Assembly: GCA_023415055.1 (NCBI GenBank)
Contig: JAEZLZ010000046.1
Span: 1 to 23,415, forward strand
DNA length: 23,415 nt
Direction: 5' to 3'
Origin: Bacillota bacterium
Lineage (GTDB): Bacteria > Bacillota > Clostridia > Lachnospirales > Lachnospiraceae
The notes under the pieces are model-generated. The model was not told the DNA's origin. It did no database searches and was given only the letters and a program-made list of their open reading frames with translations. Positions 1 to 8,449 of this stretch are shown one piece after another. How positions within the stretch are numbered: the stretch's first letter is position 1; the number at the start of each line of letters is the position of its first letter. The position numbers were made by a program, and so were the translations under genes.

Positions 1-282
1 GTATCATACAGACCTCCCCGGGTACTCACACGTTCCTTCTCTCCATCCATCTGCCATATTTACCATAAGCGGTTCCGTGTAGTAATTGGGCTTCGACTTG
101 TTAGGCAGCCTTACCCCCGATTATAGCCTGATATGATTTCTGTGCGTCAGACCAGAGATTTGCCATCCGGCTTCCTTCAGATTCGCAGTCACCCACGACA
201 CCCTTGCCATTGGCTATATCCTTCCCACTACCGGGCGGATTCGGGACTTTCACCCGTTGAAACGTGCGCCCGCCGGGCGCAC
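1..282 (-). mobile_element. 5' part of a group II intron (domain I region), running off the left edge
   Basis: Read on the minus strand from 282 downward, the sequence begins GTGCG, the usual 5' end of bacterial group II introns. It continues with a G/C-rich inverted pair, then stretches typical of intron domain I: GGGUGAAAGUCCCGAAUCC, a GGUAGUGGGAAGGAUAUAGCC-like segment and CUGAAGGAAGCCGGAUGGC. There is no meaningful protein in it; the short frames crossing it are non-coding. Domains II-VI and any maturase gene would lie to the left of the window. The 5' exon directly upstream ends in CACTTTTTTG and could be the first codons of a short frame starting near 310. I recognise the class from memory of similar introns, not from a folded model. 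Confidence 0.72.
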
Positions 283-324
283 CAAAAAAGTGACAGAGTA
301 TAGCAATCGCCATACCCTGCCACT

Positions 325-381
325 TTACCAGTTTTCACTCTGTTCTACAAACTCCAACTCTTCAAATTCCTTATCTGACAT
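325..381 (-). pseudogene. Tail of a small mobile-element reading frame
   Basis: The frame reads MSDKEFEELEFVEQSENW and then stops; it stays open upstream of the ATG for about 15 further codons and overlaps the end of the broken gene at 399-655. The acidic, short C-terminal tail looks like the end of a small element-encoded protein whose beginning is lost or frame-shifted. I do not recognise the family. It sits about 40 bases upstream of the group II intron. Confidence 0.3.
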
Positions 382-398
382 ATCATCCAGCTTTGCAA

Positions 399-655
399 CT
401 ACCCGATTCCACTTTCTTTTAAGTAATCACTACTATCTTCATACCGACATCTATATAAATTAATTTCTTGACCTCTATTCACTGGCGCAAAGTCGTTAAG
501 AAGATCATTAACAATTGCATTGCTTCTGTTCAGCCCGAACTCCGGATAAAAATGTTCGGTTCCCTAGTCGGCATCATTGCGAAAGGCTCTTTCATTTTCC
601 TGCTTATAAGATATCCGTACTTCCGAGTAAATATATCGTAATTCTCATTTCAGAC
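399..655 (-). pseudogene. Decayed mobile-element gene with an in-frame amber stop
   Basis: One minus-strand frame is open from about 655 to the TAG at 399-401 except for a single TAG at 564-566. Before the stop it reads ...YKQENERAFRNDAD and after it GTEHFYPEFGLNRSNAI... to ...SSDYLKESGIG. The sequence on both sides looks protein-like and of one style, so a point mutation in a once intact gene is the simplest reading. No start codon with a good ribosome site is visible, and the right end abuts the GH51 stop codon, so the 5' end may have been lost. The family is not one I can name. The group II intron and the element relics at 8450-9467 suggest an integrative element as its source, which is inference. 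Confidence 0.4.
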
Positions 656-659
656 TCCT

Positions 660-2537
660 TTAACTGTTGATTTCAACTTTAAGTGAATAAGATGAATGTG
701 GTAGCATTTCAAAACTATTACAATTATACTCTTCCTTTTCAATCGTGATTAATTCTGGTTGTTCAAATGAATTCTTTGCTAAGATATCTTCATTCCATAT
801 TCTCTGTATTTGCCGGATACATCCGTTTTTAATTTCCAGTTGAACAGACTCAGAATAATGACGATTTACTGCAAATACTACGATATCTCCCCATGAGTTT
901 TTGCAGCAAACAATATCGATATATGGTATATTTTCCATTGATTCAATATTGCCTATTGTGTCGATAGCATATGTATCGCTATCATATTCGCAAGCTACAA
1001 CCTCTTGGGGATCTGCATCAACATACATTTTTATCAAGTAATAGGTAGCCGTTCCAAAAACCTCTCCTCTGCTACTGCGAAGGATACCTCCCGGCCATCC
1101 GTTTACCAAATCTGATACGTTGCACATATTCAATGCATCTGCATGACGTAAAAAAGCATTTAAAGTCCCTGTGTTTGCTACAAGTGCTTCTATTGTCTGT
1201 TCTCTTTCCGATTTATCTGTTTCTCCATAATTACAATTCCATTCTGTCACTGCAATAGGAACTTTGTATCCCACTTCTTCCATTGTTTTTTCCGTAAGTA
1301 GTAATACCTTTTCCTGTTGTACTGGTGCTGCTGCAACTGCCTGATACAGTGTCTTATCATCCACTGTTGATGAATCAATAATAGGCGAATACAAATGTAA
1401 TGTTAAGGCATCAAAAGTTCCTTTTCCTTCTGATAATACAGTTTGATTCCATTCCTGATTCAAATTGCCACCGTCGCCACCACATGCCAAGATAAGAATA
1501 TTAGGATCTTTTTGTTTCATAGCTGACGCAAATTTTTGATACTTTTTTATATATTCCCTTGCATTACAATGACCAATCTCCCATGGTCCAAATACTTCAT
1601 TGCCAACTTCCCAGTATTTCACATGATATGGCTCTGGATGTCCATTCTCTGCTCGTTTCTTACCATAAACGGTTCCCAAATCTCCATTGCAATACTCCAC
1701 CCAGTTTGCTGCATCTTCCGGGGTTGATGAACCAAAATTCACACAGATTAATGGTTCACTATTTACCTCTTTGCAAAATTCAATATAATCATCTGTTCCA
1801 AAATGATTCTGTTCAATCCCTCCCCAATGTTCATTTTCTTTGCTTGGTCGTTTATCCCTAGGCCCAATACCATCTTCCCAGAAATAGCAATCTGCAGCGC
1901 AACCTCCTGGAAATCTCATAATACTAGGTCTTAATGATTTTATATATTTCAAGGCATTTTTCCAGATTCCTATAGAAACATCCATTGGCCTCAGGGATGA
2001 CTGATCAATCCATACCGTTTTTTGCCCTTCTATTAGATACTGTATTATGGCATTATCCTCATTGATTTCATTTTTAAATGAATAATTGTATTGATACCAT
2101 TCTCCCGGACTCAACTGATATCTTTCTTCATGAATCAACTTCTTCTCACAGGATAAGATTCTCACATATAGAAAACATGCATTCTCACAATACGCCCATA
2201 AATAGCCTTTGTACTCTTCGTTTTCATATAGCTTGAGATTTTCCTGTTGAATTCCACCTAATTGATCCCCTGTATTGCAAATCTTTTGCGATTGTCTTGG
2301 TGAATACACGCACATGGTATCAAGCTCACCTTTTATTGTTTCTCCCACTTTCATCCACGGAGAAGACAGACCGCTTTGATCCGTGTCTTTATACTCAAAT
2401 CCGCGTGATATAAGTAATTCTGCCCAAAGACCCGGATCAATACAGTCATGCATATATTCTAGAAAATGTCCAAAAAAGTACTTTGGTACTTTACCCTTAA
2501 TAATATCCGGTTGAACTACAAATGCTATCTTTTTCAT
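660..2537 (-). CDS. abfA: GH51 alpha-L-arabinofuranosidase
   Basis: This enzyme releases terminal alpha-L-arabinofuranosyl residues from arabinan or arabinoxylan oligosaccharides. Its 625 residues hold the GH51 landmarks: FFGHFLEYMHDCIDPGLW near residue 21, IMRFPGGCAADCYFWEDGIGP around 206-226, the acid/base motif EVGNE with the catalytic glutamate at 314, and the nucleophile motif VTEWN with Glu432. It is longer than the roughly 500-residue intracellular type because of an insertion between residues 70 and 185 that looks like a beta-rich carbohydrate-binding domain, as in some larger GH51 proteins. There is no signal peptide, so it should act in the cytoplasm on imported oligosaccharides. 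It is the last gene of the operon; AAAGGA just before the ATG lies inside the stop region of the upstream permease, so the two are probably translationally coupled. Subfamily and exact substrate are inferred. Confidence 0.93.
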   Translation of the reverse strand: MKKIAFVVQPDIIKGKVPKYFFGHFLEYMHDCIDPGLWAELLISRGFEYKDTDQSGLSSPWMKVGETIKGELDTMCVYSPRQSQKICNTGDQLGGIQQENLKLYENEEYKGYLWAYCENACFLYVRILSCEKKLIHEERYQLSPGEWYQYNYSFKNEINEDNAIIQYLIEGQKTVWIDQSSLRPMDVSIGIWKNALKYIKSLRPSIMRFPGGCAADCYFWEDGIGPRDKRPSKENEHWGGIEQNHFGTDDYIEFCKEVNSEPLICVNFGSSTPEDAANWVEYCNGDLGTVYGKKRAENGHPEPYHVKYWEVGNEVFGPWEIGHCNAREYIKKYQKFASAMKQKDPNILILACGGDGGNLNQEWNQTVLSEGKGTFDALTLHLYSPIIDSSTVDDKTLYQAVAAAPVQQEKVLLLTEKTMEEVGYKVPIAVTEWNCNYGETDKSEREQTIEALVANTGTLNAFLRHADALNMCNVSDLVNGWPGGILRSSRGEVFGTATYYLIKMYVDADPQEVVACEYDSDTYAIDTIGNIESMENIPYIDIVCCKNSWGDIVVFAVNRHYSESVQLEIKNGCIRQIQRIWNEDILAKNSFEQPELITIEKEEYNCNSFEMLPHSSYSLKVEINS

Positions 2538-2543
2538 ACTTGA

Positions 2544-3374
2544 TTATCCTTTCATACCCGTCATTGCTATGCCCTGAACAAACGATTTCTGTGCCAGGCA
2601 GTATGCGATAAATATTGGTAGAAGAGATAGTACTGAACCCGCCATAATTATGCCATACTCTACTACATGTGTCCCCATAAATGAAGCTAATCCCGCTGCT
2701 AAAGTCTTCATGCTCGGTCTCGTTGCTATAATCAACGGATAAAGAAGATCATTCCAGTTAAACATAAAATGGAAGATTAACAGCGTTACAACTGCAGGTT
2801 TGCACAATGGCATCATAATCTTTTTATAAATCTGAAATTCTGTACATCCATCAATTCTCGCTGCCTCCTCCAGACCAACAGGCAGTGATACAAAGAATTG
2901 CCTCATCATAAAGATTCCAAATGCATTCGACGCCCTTGGTAGAACAAGTCCTGCATAAGTATTTAATAATTTTAAATCAAATAATTCTGAGTACAGAGGC
3001 ACCATAATAACCTGAAAGGGTATCATCAATGTAATAAGTACCAAAGTAAATAACATATCACGTCCTTTAAAATGCAATCTTGCAAATGCATAACCGGACA
3101 TACTGTCAAAGAGTATTGATAAAGCTGTTACTGCACCTGCAAATATCAATGTATTCTTATAATATGCCATAAAGGGGATCCGACTCCATATATTTGTAAA
3201 ATTGTCGAGCGTATAGTTTCCCGAAAACAATACTGGTGGAAAGCTCCTGATATCTGCTTCACTTTTAAAAGCAGTCACAAGCATCCATAAAAATGGATAA
3301 ACCATTAAAAAAAGTACTAGAAGTAAAACTATAAGAACAATAAAATTTCCGACTGTTATTTTTTTCTTTTTCAA
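2544..3374 (-). CDS. ABC sugar transporter permease, MalG/CUT1 type
   Basis: This is the second membrane subunit of a carbohydrate importer. The 276 residues contain about six hydrophobic segments, beginning with IVLIVLLLVLFLMVYPFLW near residue 12, and the cytoplasmic EAA loop EEAARIDGCTEF at 169-180 that docks on the ATPase. The start is TTG at 3372-3374, eight bases after AAGGAG; an ATG lies close by but out of frame. It follows the first permease by 12 bases and is followed by the GH51 gene after 6. With the binding protein at 4356-5690 it forms a CUT1-type system. No ATPase gene is present, so a shared MsmX-like subunit coded elsewhere is expected. Confidence 0.92.
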   Translation of the reverse strand: MKKKKITVGNFIVLIVLLLVLFLMVYPFLWMLVTAFKSEADIRSFPPVLFSGNYTLDNFTNIWSRIPFMAYYKNTLIFAGAVTALSILFDSMSGYAFARLHFKGRDMLFTLVLITLMIPFQVIMVPLYSELFDLKLLNTYAGLVLPRASNAFGIFMMRQFFVSLPVGLEEAARIDGCTEFQIYKKIMMPLCKPAVVTLLIFHFMFNWNDLLYPLIIATRPSMKTLAAGLASFMGTHVVEYGIIMAGSVLSLLPIFIAYCLAQKSFVQGIAMTGMKG

Positions 3375-3386
3375 AGCATATTCTCC

Positions 3387-4295
3387 TTAATTCAGTGTAC
3401 TTTCATCACGTTTCATAATGTTAAATAGAGGAATAGATGCCAATAATGTAATAAGTAGGAGCATTACTGCTACCGCAGACGCATATCCCATATTTGATTT
3501 TTCAAATGCATTTGAATAAATATATTGAACTAATGTTTCTGTGCTGAAAAGCGGTCCTCCTTTTGTCATTACATACACTTGGTCAAATACCTGGAATGAA
3601 GAAATGACTGAATCCACCACGACAAAGGTCAAAGTTGGCATTAGCATTGGTATTGTGATAAGAAATAGTTTCTTGACTGGTGTGATACCATCCGTTTCTG
3701 CTGCTTCGTAATATGACTCTGAAATTCCTTGCAGTCCTGCAACAAGTATAACCATTTTGAATCCAAGATTTTTCCATATGCCAATTATTATCATTGTTGG
3801 CATTGCCCAAGTGGTACTATTTAATAGATCAGGAAGACTAAGCCCCATTTTTCTTAACCAATAGGGATAAATTCCAAAATCATTATTGATTAGAAATGAC
3901 CAGGTAATTGCTATAATTGTCATAGAACAAATTGCCGGAAGAAAATAAACTGATCTTAAAAATGAATTAAACTTTGTTACTCTTTGTAATGCCAATCCTA
4001 TAAGCAGAGAAAAAATCACCTGCAACGGTACCATACATACGGTGTAATATACAGTATTTTTCAGAGCATTCCAAAAACGACTATTTGTTAATAATTCTGA
4101 ATAATTGTCAAATCCTACAAACTTTATATTCGTAAACATCATATTAAATGACTTTGTACTATAGATAAATGACATAATCGTAGGAAAAAATATAAACACT
4201 GCAAAAACTAGCATGGACGGTGCAATAAAAGCTAACCCTGCCCTATTCTGTTTAGTAAAATAATTTTTATTTACATTCCTAGCCTGACTTTTCAA
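3387..4295 (-). CDS. ABC sugar transporter permease, MalF/CUT1 type
   Basis: This is the first membrane subunit of the importer. The 302 residues have six predicted hydrophobic segments, the first at about 20-42 (LAFIAPSMLVFAVFIFFPT), and the EAA loop YYEAAETDGITPVKKLFLIT at 195-214. The start codon is TTG at 4293-4295, placed 7 bases after a strong AGGAGG; no closer ATG fits. It lies 60 bases downstream of the binding-protein gene, with a hairpin in between. The length and loop fit the MalF branch of the BPD_transp_1 family. The substrate is inferred from the two arabinose-related glycosidases in the operon. Confidence 0.92.
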   Translation of the reverse strand: MKSQARNVNKNYFTKQNRAGLAFIAPSMLVFAVFIFFPTIMSFIYSTKSFNMMFTNIKFVGFDNYSELLTNSRFWNALKNTVYYTVCMVPLQVIFSLLIGLALQRVTKFNSFLRSVYFLPAICSMTIIAITWSFLINNDFGIYPYWLRKMGLSLPDLLNSTTWAMPTMIIIGIWKNLGFKMVILVAGLQGISESYYEAAETDGITPVKKLFLITIPMLMPTLTFVVVDSVISSFQVFDQVYVMTKGGPLFSTETLVQYIYSNAFEKSNMGYASAVAVMLLLITLLASIPLFNIMKRDESTLN

Positions 4296-4317
4296 GTTTT
4301 GTCCTCCTATAATAACA

Positions 4318-4338
4318 GCGGAGAGTTTTACTCTCCGC
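4318..4338 (-). terminator. Intercistronic hairpin after the binding-protein gene
   Basis: GCGGAGAGT and its exact complement ACTCTCCGC form a 9-bp stem with a 3-base loop. It lies 17 bases past the binding-protein stop and just before the AGGAGG of the next gene. There is no T-run behind it, so it is more likely an RNA-stabilising or partial attenuator hairpin than a full terminator. Such hairpins commonly let the binding protein be made in excess over the permeases; that role is inferred here. Confidence 0.6.
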
Positions 4339-4355
4339 CATTATTCTACTATATC

Positions 4356-5690
4356 CTATTTCGCAAGCAATTTATCCATTTGTTTGGTTGCACTATCAAG
4401 AGTGTCCTGAACATCTGCTCCTTCAAGCAATATTTTTTCAATTGCAGGTGTAATTACATCTACATCAATTTCGCTGAAGTTTGTAAGCTGCTGTAAATAG
4501 AAGTGTGCGTACTGAACCTGATCACTGAATAATGCTACTGCTTCGTTATCAGCTAATCTTGAATCTGCTGCTGCATCTGTGTTTGTTACAGGATAACCAA
4601 CACTACCAGACCATTTAACCTGTGCATCTACACCCTGCCAATATGCAAAGAAATCATAAATAGCTGCTTTGTGTTCTTCCTTTGCACTTGATGTCATGTA
4701 CATTCCAACACCCTGCGCAAGAGTTGCTTTACCAGCAGGACCTGCTGGAACACCTGCCATACCGTAATTAACACCTGCTGCATCAAATGATCCAGCTGCC
4801 CATGGTCCACAGAAGTACATTCCAAGTTTACCTGTAGAGAATAAGGTATCAATATCTGCTCCAGTACATGCCAATGGTCCAATTTTCTTATTTCTGATTA
4901 AATCTGCCCAACGGGTGATAGTTGCTACATTCTCCGCACTGTTAAATACAGATTTTCCATCTTTGATAAAGTCTCCGCCACCTGCCCAGATCATGATTGG
5001 CCACATCTGGATTGTATTATTTGTTGCCATACCAAAACCATACTGATGCTCTCCATTAATATCTTTTGTAAGAGCAAGTGCTGCATTTTCTAAATCATCC
5101 CATGTCCAATCATTACTTGGATACTCAATACCAGCTTCATCAAATATGTCCTTATTGTAATATAATACTAGAGAAGCGATATTAACCGGAACGCCATAAT
5201 AGTTTCCGTTATACTGTAAGTTTTCATTAAATACAGCTGGAATCTTAGAACTATCTACCTTGCCGTCTGAATAGATATCATTGATTGGAACAATTGCTCC
5301 AGATTCTGCATATCCACCAATACGTTCTGTTGCAAATGCAGTAATATCAGGACCTTCTCCAACTGGTAAGGATGTTACAAGCTGTTGATATAAAGTATCC
5401 CATGATACTCTTTCCATTTGTACTTCTACATTCAGATCATTAGATGCATTGTAGTCATCAATAATCTTCTGCATTACTTCTCCATCAGTTCCCGTAAACC
5501 CATTCCAATAAGTGATCACTGTTTTGTCTCCACTTGCAGTCTCTGCAGGTGTTTCTGTTGCTTGCGCTGTTTGGGTTACCTCTGTTTGATTATCCGCTTT
5601 TTTTGGTTTTTCTACGGATTTGCAAGCTGTTAATCCAAATACCATTGTTGCACACATCATGATTGATAGGAACTTTTTCATTTTTTTCAT
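4356..5690 (-). CDS. Sugar ABC transporter substrate-binding lipoprotein
   Basis: This extracellular binding protein captures oligosaccharides for the two permeases downstream. The 444-residue product starts with a lipoprotein signal, and the lipobox LTAC puts the lipidated cysteine at residue 23. A Thr/Glu/Ala-rich linker (about 30-55) leads into the mature domain at VITYWNGFTGTDGEVMQKII. Features of the SBP_bac_1 (family 1 extracellular solute-binding) fold include MYFCGPWAAGSF and the C-terminal helix region. The first ATG follows AAGGAGAGAAGAG. It is the second gene of the operon, 29 bases after GH43, and is followed by a hairpin. Arabinan- or arabinoxylan-derived oligosaccharides are the likely ligand, from context only. 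Confidence 0.93.
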   Translation of the reverse strand: MKKMKKFLSIMMCATMVFGLTACKSVEKPKKADNQTEVTQTAQATETPAETASGDKTVITYWNGFTGTDGEVMQKIIDDYNASNDLNVEVQMERVSWDTLYQQLVTSLPVGEGPDITAFATERIGGYAESGAIVPINDIYSDGKVDSSKIPAVFNENLQYNGNYYGVPVNIASLVLYYNKDIFDEAGIEYPSNDWTWDDLENAALALTKDINGEHQYGFGMATNNTIQMWPIMIWAGGGDFIKDGKSVFNSAENVATITRWADLIRNKKIGPLACTGADIDTLFSTGKLGMYFCGPWAAGSFDAAGVNYGMAGVPAGPAGKATLAQGVGMYMTSSAKEEHKAAIYDFFAYWQGVDAQVKWSGSVGYPVTNTDAAADSRLADNEAVALFSDQVQYAHFYLQQLTNFSEIDVDVITPAIEKILLEGADVQDTLDSATKQMDKLLAK

Positions 5691-5719
5691 TCTCTTCTCT
5701 CCTTGTTTCCATATATTCT

Positions 5720-7108
5720 TTAAAGTAGACAGCTGAGCGGATTACGATTACCACCATCTGCCTGCAAAAAAGTACAATCTAAATACTGCAATTTAACACT
5801 CCCCTCTAATTTAAAGAACAAATCAGTTGGTTTCTCACATAAAATTGGTTTTATCCATTCTTCACTTTTCCGTATTCTCACAGTATGATTCATGAATAGG
5901 ATTCCTATTCTTTGCCAATAATTACCTTCCAATGTTACTAACGCATTCCTCGCATCTTCTGATGCAAAAATATTAATAGAACCCTCTTCTGACAAGATAC
6001 ACAATTCTATATATAAGGAATCCCTTTTTGGAAGTGCGATTTTGAAGTCTCTTGTAATTACAACTTCCCCTCCAGAACCCCATTCTCCTTCGTTCCTTGC
6101 TATCTCTTCCAAATAACAAATATCTGGATATGGAAGACTTTTGATCCCCTCTTTTGATGGAGCATTGGTTTTTAACTCTTGATTTTCTCTCCACATATAA
6201 TCTATGAACATTTCCCTATCATCTTCTGCTGCGTTGGTTTTGCCACCTTGTATCCGGCCATGATATACGATAATTGGCGTAATATGGTCGGGAGCCTGCG
6301 TTACACTGTTATGGCCCGTTCCTTCAATTTTGTTTTTCTCCCTTACTAGTGGCTGATATTCATTATCCGAGGGATATTTATCCCATGTAATCTGCCGCAA
6401 GTCTTCGCATTTTCTACCCCTAGCATATCCCACAAAATAGTCGGGACTTGTAAATGCATTTCCACTGTACATGAGCCAGCTGTTCTCTCCATCCGATAAA
6501 TAGTAAGGTCCTTCAAGCGTATGCCAGTCCTTTCCATCACCAAACCTGTTTCGGGCAAAGATTTCTTCATCAATACTAGGCAATAGAACTGGTTTTGCTT
6601 TTCCTGCCATCTGAAATGGAGTTAATAATTCATCCAGCCAAATCGCAGTTCCAATGCGTCCATTCCTCGTATTCTCCTGAATGTTAGCTGCATAATAAAT
6701 ATAAGTGGAATCTCCTGACTGAATCACATGCGGATCAATGCTAAAGTAATCTGTTAGTGTTGCCTTATATACAAAAGGGCCTAGTGGATTACTTGATGTA
6801 GCCACTCGAAGAAAATGTAGATGATCATCTGTTTCTCCTTTTTTAAGCGATGAATAGTACAGATGAAAAATTCCCTTCCGCTCAAAAAGTGCTGGTGCCC
6901 AGTAACTATATTCCTGCTCATTTTTATATGCATACTTATACTCTGTAAAACTCTGTAAATCTTTTGAATGCAGTACTTTTATTCCGTCATTTCCTGACGA
7001 ATAAACATAATAACTATCTTTCCATCGAATTATATACGGATCTGGATTCGTATGTATTGGATTGGATCCATTCCCGTTTTCTTCTACTATTTTAAGTGGT
7101 ACACGCAC
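5720..7108 (-). CDS. GH43 family glycosidase (arabinofuranosidase/xylosidase-like)
   Basis: This is a five-bladed beta-propeller hydrolase acting on arabinose- or xylose-containing oligosaccharides. The three GH43 catalytic positions are visible, numbered from the chosen start: Asp23 in HTNPDPYI (general base), Asp125 in SIDPHVI (pKa modulator) and Glu199 in LEGPYYL (general acid). YWAPALFERKG near 69 and GTGHNSV near 263 are also characteristic. A C-terminal region from about 325 may be an accessory beta-domain. I place the start at the GTG at 7106-7108, 9 bases after AGGAGG; a longer frame would have to translate the ribosome site itself. The product is 462 residues with no signal peptide, so it is cytoplasmic. 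It is first in the sugar operon, directly behind three regulator sites. Substrate within GH43 cannot be fixed by eye. Confidence 0.9.
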   Translation of the reverse strand: MRVPLKIVEENGNGSNPIHTNPDPYIIRWKDSYYVYSSGNDGIKVLHSKDLQSFTEYKYAYKNEQEYSYWAPALFERKGIFHLYYSSLKKGETDDHLHFLRVATSSNPLGPFVYKATLTDYFSIDPHVIQSGDSTYIYYAANIQENTRNGRIGTAIWLDELLTPFQMAGKAKPVLLPSIDEEIFARNRFGDGKDWHTLEGPYYLSDGENSWLMYSGNAFTSPDYFVGYARGRKCEDLRQITWDKYPSDNEYQPLVREKNKIEGTGHNSVTQAPDHITPIIVYHGRIQGGKTNAAEDDREMFIDYMWRENQELKTNAPSKEGIKSLPYPDICYLEEIARNEGEWGSGGEVVITRDFKIALPKRDSLYIELCILSEEGSINIFASEDARNALVTLEGNYWQRIGILFMNHTVRIRKSEEWIKPILCEKPTDLFFKLEGSVKLQYLDCTFLQADGGNRNPLSCLL

Positions 7109-7134
7109 GACAAAATACCTCCTCTTTCGCAATT

Positions 7135-7146
7135 CGTAACGTTACG
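7135..7146. promoter_or_regulatory. LacI-family operator, copy 1 (nearest GH43)
   Basis: CGTAACGTTACG is a perfect 12-bp palindrome with a central CG step, the usual form of LacI/PurR-type operators. It ends about 26 bases upstream of the GH43 start, where a bound repressor would block transcription or initiation. Confidence 0.75.
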
Positions 7147-7183
7147 TTTTTTTAGTAAAAAGTTATGTATTTCTTTCTTAATA

Positions 7184-7195
7184 CGTAACGTTACA
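7184..7195. promoter_or_regulatory. LacI-family operator, copy 2
   Basis: CGTAACGTTACA differs from the perfect palindrome by one end base. It is the middle of three sites in the tandem array. Confidence 0.7.
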
Positions 7196-7237
7196 ATTTT
7201 TTAGCGAAATAAAAAGTTATGTATTTCTTTCTTAATT

Positions 7238-7249
7238 TGTAACGTTACG
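7238..7249. promoter_or_regulatory. LacI-family operator, copy 3
   Basis: TGTAACGTTACG differs by one end base from the perfect palindrome. It is the copy nearest the regulator's own stop codon and may lie upstream of or within the operon promoter. Confidence 0.7.
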
Positions 7250-7280
7250 ATTTTTTAGTAAAAGAAAAGTTATGTATTTC

Positions 7281-8255
7281 TCATAAACTTTTTCTTGTTA
7301 CAATCTCGCAATCTATATAATACTCCATTTTATCAGGTGGTCCCTGATTAATATGATCCAGTAATAAACTTAAAGCTTGTCTTCCTTTTTCAAAGAACGG
7401 CTGACGTACTGTTGTTAATATATTTTCTCTCGCAGTTGGCAGAATGTCATCAAAGCCCGTAACAGCAACTTGTTCCGGAACTTTTATTTTTTTATATTTC
7501 AGTATATCAATTACCGTATATGCCAAAATATCATTCCAGCAGATAAAGCAATCAACTCCCTTTTCTACACAGGTATCTACACAATGTGTTATATCTGTCA
7601 CTGATTTACCACAAATATAAATATCATTGTATGCTTTATCTGCTTCTTTCATTGCATCAATAAATCCCTGGCGACGTAGTTCTTCTTCTATCGTAATATT
7701 AGTATAAGCTAAATATGCCGGCTTCTTTTTCCCTATTTTTAATGCCATTCTTGTAATATCTGCAATGCCTTTTTTACCATTACAATTCAGCTGTACAATA
7801 GAGCTTTTTGAATGTGCAGATAAAAGTACTCCGCTAGCCTGACTTTCAATAAAACATTGTAAATATTTATCAGGTAAATTACCCAAAAGCAAGAAACCAT
7901 CACTTGTGCGGTCTCTAAATAATGATTGAATCTTATGTTCTGACATCTCATTATTATCAACCAACTTTACCAAAATATCATAATGGTATTTTCTGGCTTC
8001 GGCTAACACTCCAAAAAATTCTCCTGTAAATGTGTTCTCACTTTCAATGGCCTCATTCGTTATTACTGTAATTGTATTTGATCTTCCATTGCGGAAACTT
8101 TGAGCCAGTTTATTTGGAACATAATGTAATTGTTTTGCGATTTCCTGTATATGAAGTCTTGTTTCCTCCTTTACCCCAGCTCTCCCATTCAATGCATAAG
8201 AGGCAGTTGTCGGGGAAACACCAGCTTTTTTGGCAACCTCTGTTATAGTAACCAA
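7281..8255 (-). CDS. LacI-family transcriptional regulator of the sugar operon
   Basis: The 324-residue protein has an N-terminal LacI helix-turn-helix (VTITEVAKKAGVSPTTASYA, hinge region ending near residue 57 at LAQSFRNGRS), followed by a periplasmic-binding-protein-like sensor domain with SDGFLLLG, DCFICWNDILAY and AVTGFDDI. Members of this family repress catabolic genes until a sugar binds. The start is TTG at 8253-8255, 8 bases after GGAGG. The gene lies between one palindrome in its own promoter region (8274-8285) and three in front of GH43, which argues that it controls both itself and the operon. The effector, perhaps arabinose or an arabino-oligosaccharide, is inferred. No terminator is visible after it, so read-through into GH43 is possible. 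Confidence 0.92.
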   Translation of the reverse strand: MVTITEVAKKAGVSPTTASYALNGRAGVKEETRLHIQEIAKQLHYVPNKLAQSFRNGRSNTITVITNEAIESENTFTGEFFGVLAEARKYHYDILVKLVDNNEMSEHKIQSLFRDRTSDGFLLLGNLPDKYLQCFIESQASGVLLSAHSKSSIVQLNCNGKKGIADITRMALKIGKKKPAYLAYTNITIEEELRRQGFIDAMKEADKAYNDIYICGKSVTDITHCVDTCVEKGVDCFICWNDILAYTVIDILKYKKIKVPEQVAVTGFDDILPTARENILTTVRQPFFEKGRQALSLLLDHINQGPPDKMEYYIDCEIVTRKSL

Positions 8256-8273
8256 TCAACTTTCCTCCGTCTC

Positions 8274-8285
8274 CGTAACGTTACG
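8274..8285. promoter_or_regulatory. LacI-family operator in the regulator's own leader
   Basis: This is a perfect CGTAACGTTACG palindrome lying 12 bases downstream of the -10 box at 8298-8303, so it covers or follows the transcription start. This is a classic position for autorepression. It is the same site as the copies at 7135, 7184 and 7238. Confidence 0.78.
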
Positions 8286-8297
8286 TATTATGTTTTT

Positions 8298-8325
8298 ATT
8301 ATAACATTAACTAAACGATTGTCAA
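8298..8325 (-). promoter_or_regulatory. Sigma-A promoter of the lacI-family gene
   Basis: Read on the minus strand, TTGACA (8320-8325) and TATAAT (8298-8303) are both perfect consensus boxes with a 16-base spacer. They lie about 45 bases upstream of the regulator's start, with the operator between. Confidence 0.85.
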
Positions 8326-8449
8326 TACTTAATTTTTACCAGCATATTTGTACATAATGCACAATATAAACTAGAATATTCCATTGTCCTTCATCATTTA
8401 TTTTTCATAGTTCTCCTCGTCGTAAAGCACCCATTTTTTGTTACATTCG

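Larger units (their letters stand above)
7131..7281. repeat. Three tandem ~50-bp repeats carrying operator palindromes
   Basis: Three direct copies, at about 7131-7179, 7180-7233 and 7234-7281, share the same order: AAT, then the GTAACGTTAC core, a T-run, AGT/AGC, an A-run and GTTATGTATTTCT. Core-to-core spacing is 49 and 54 bases. The array fills the whole gap between the regulator's stop and the GH43 ribosome site, so it must contain or overlay the operon's promoter. I see no clean -35/-10 pair within it. Confidence 0.85.

Noticed and set aside
7131..7281. The tandem repeats as a short CRISPR array
   Set aside because: The repeated part covers the whole unit with no unique spacers, and the conserved core is a LacI-type palindrome.
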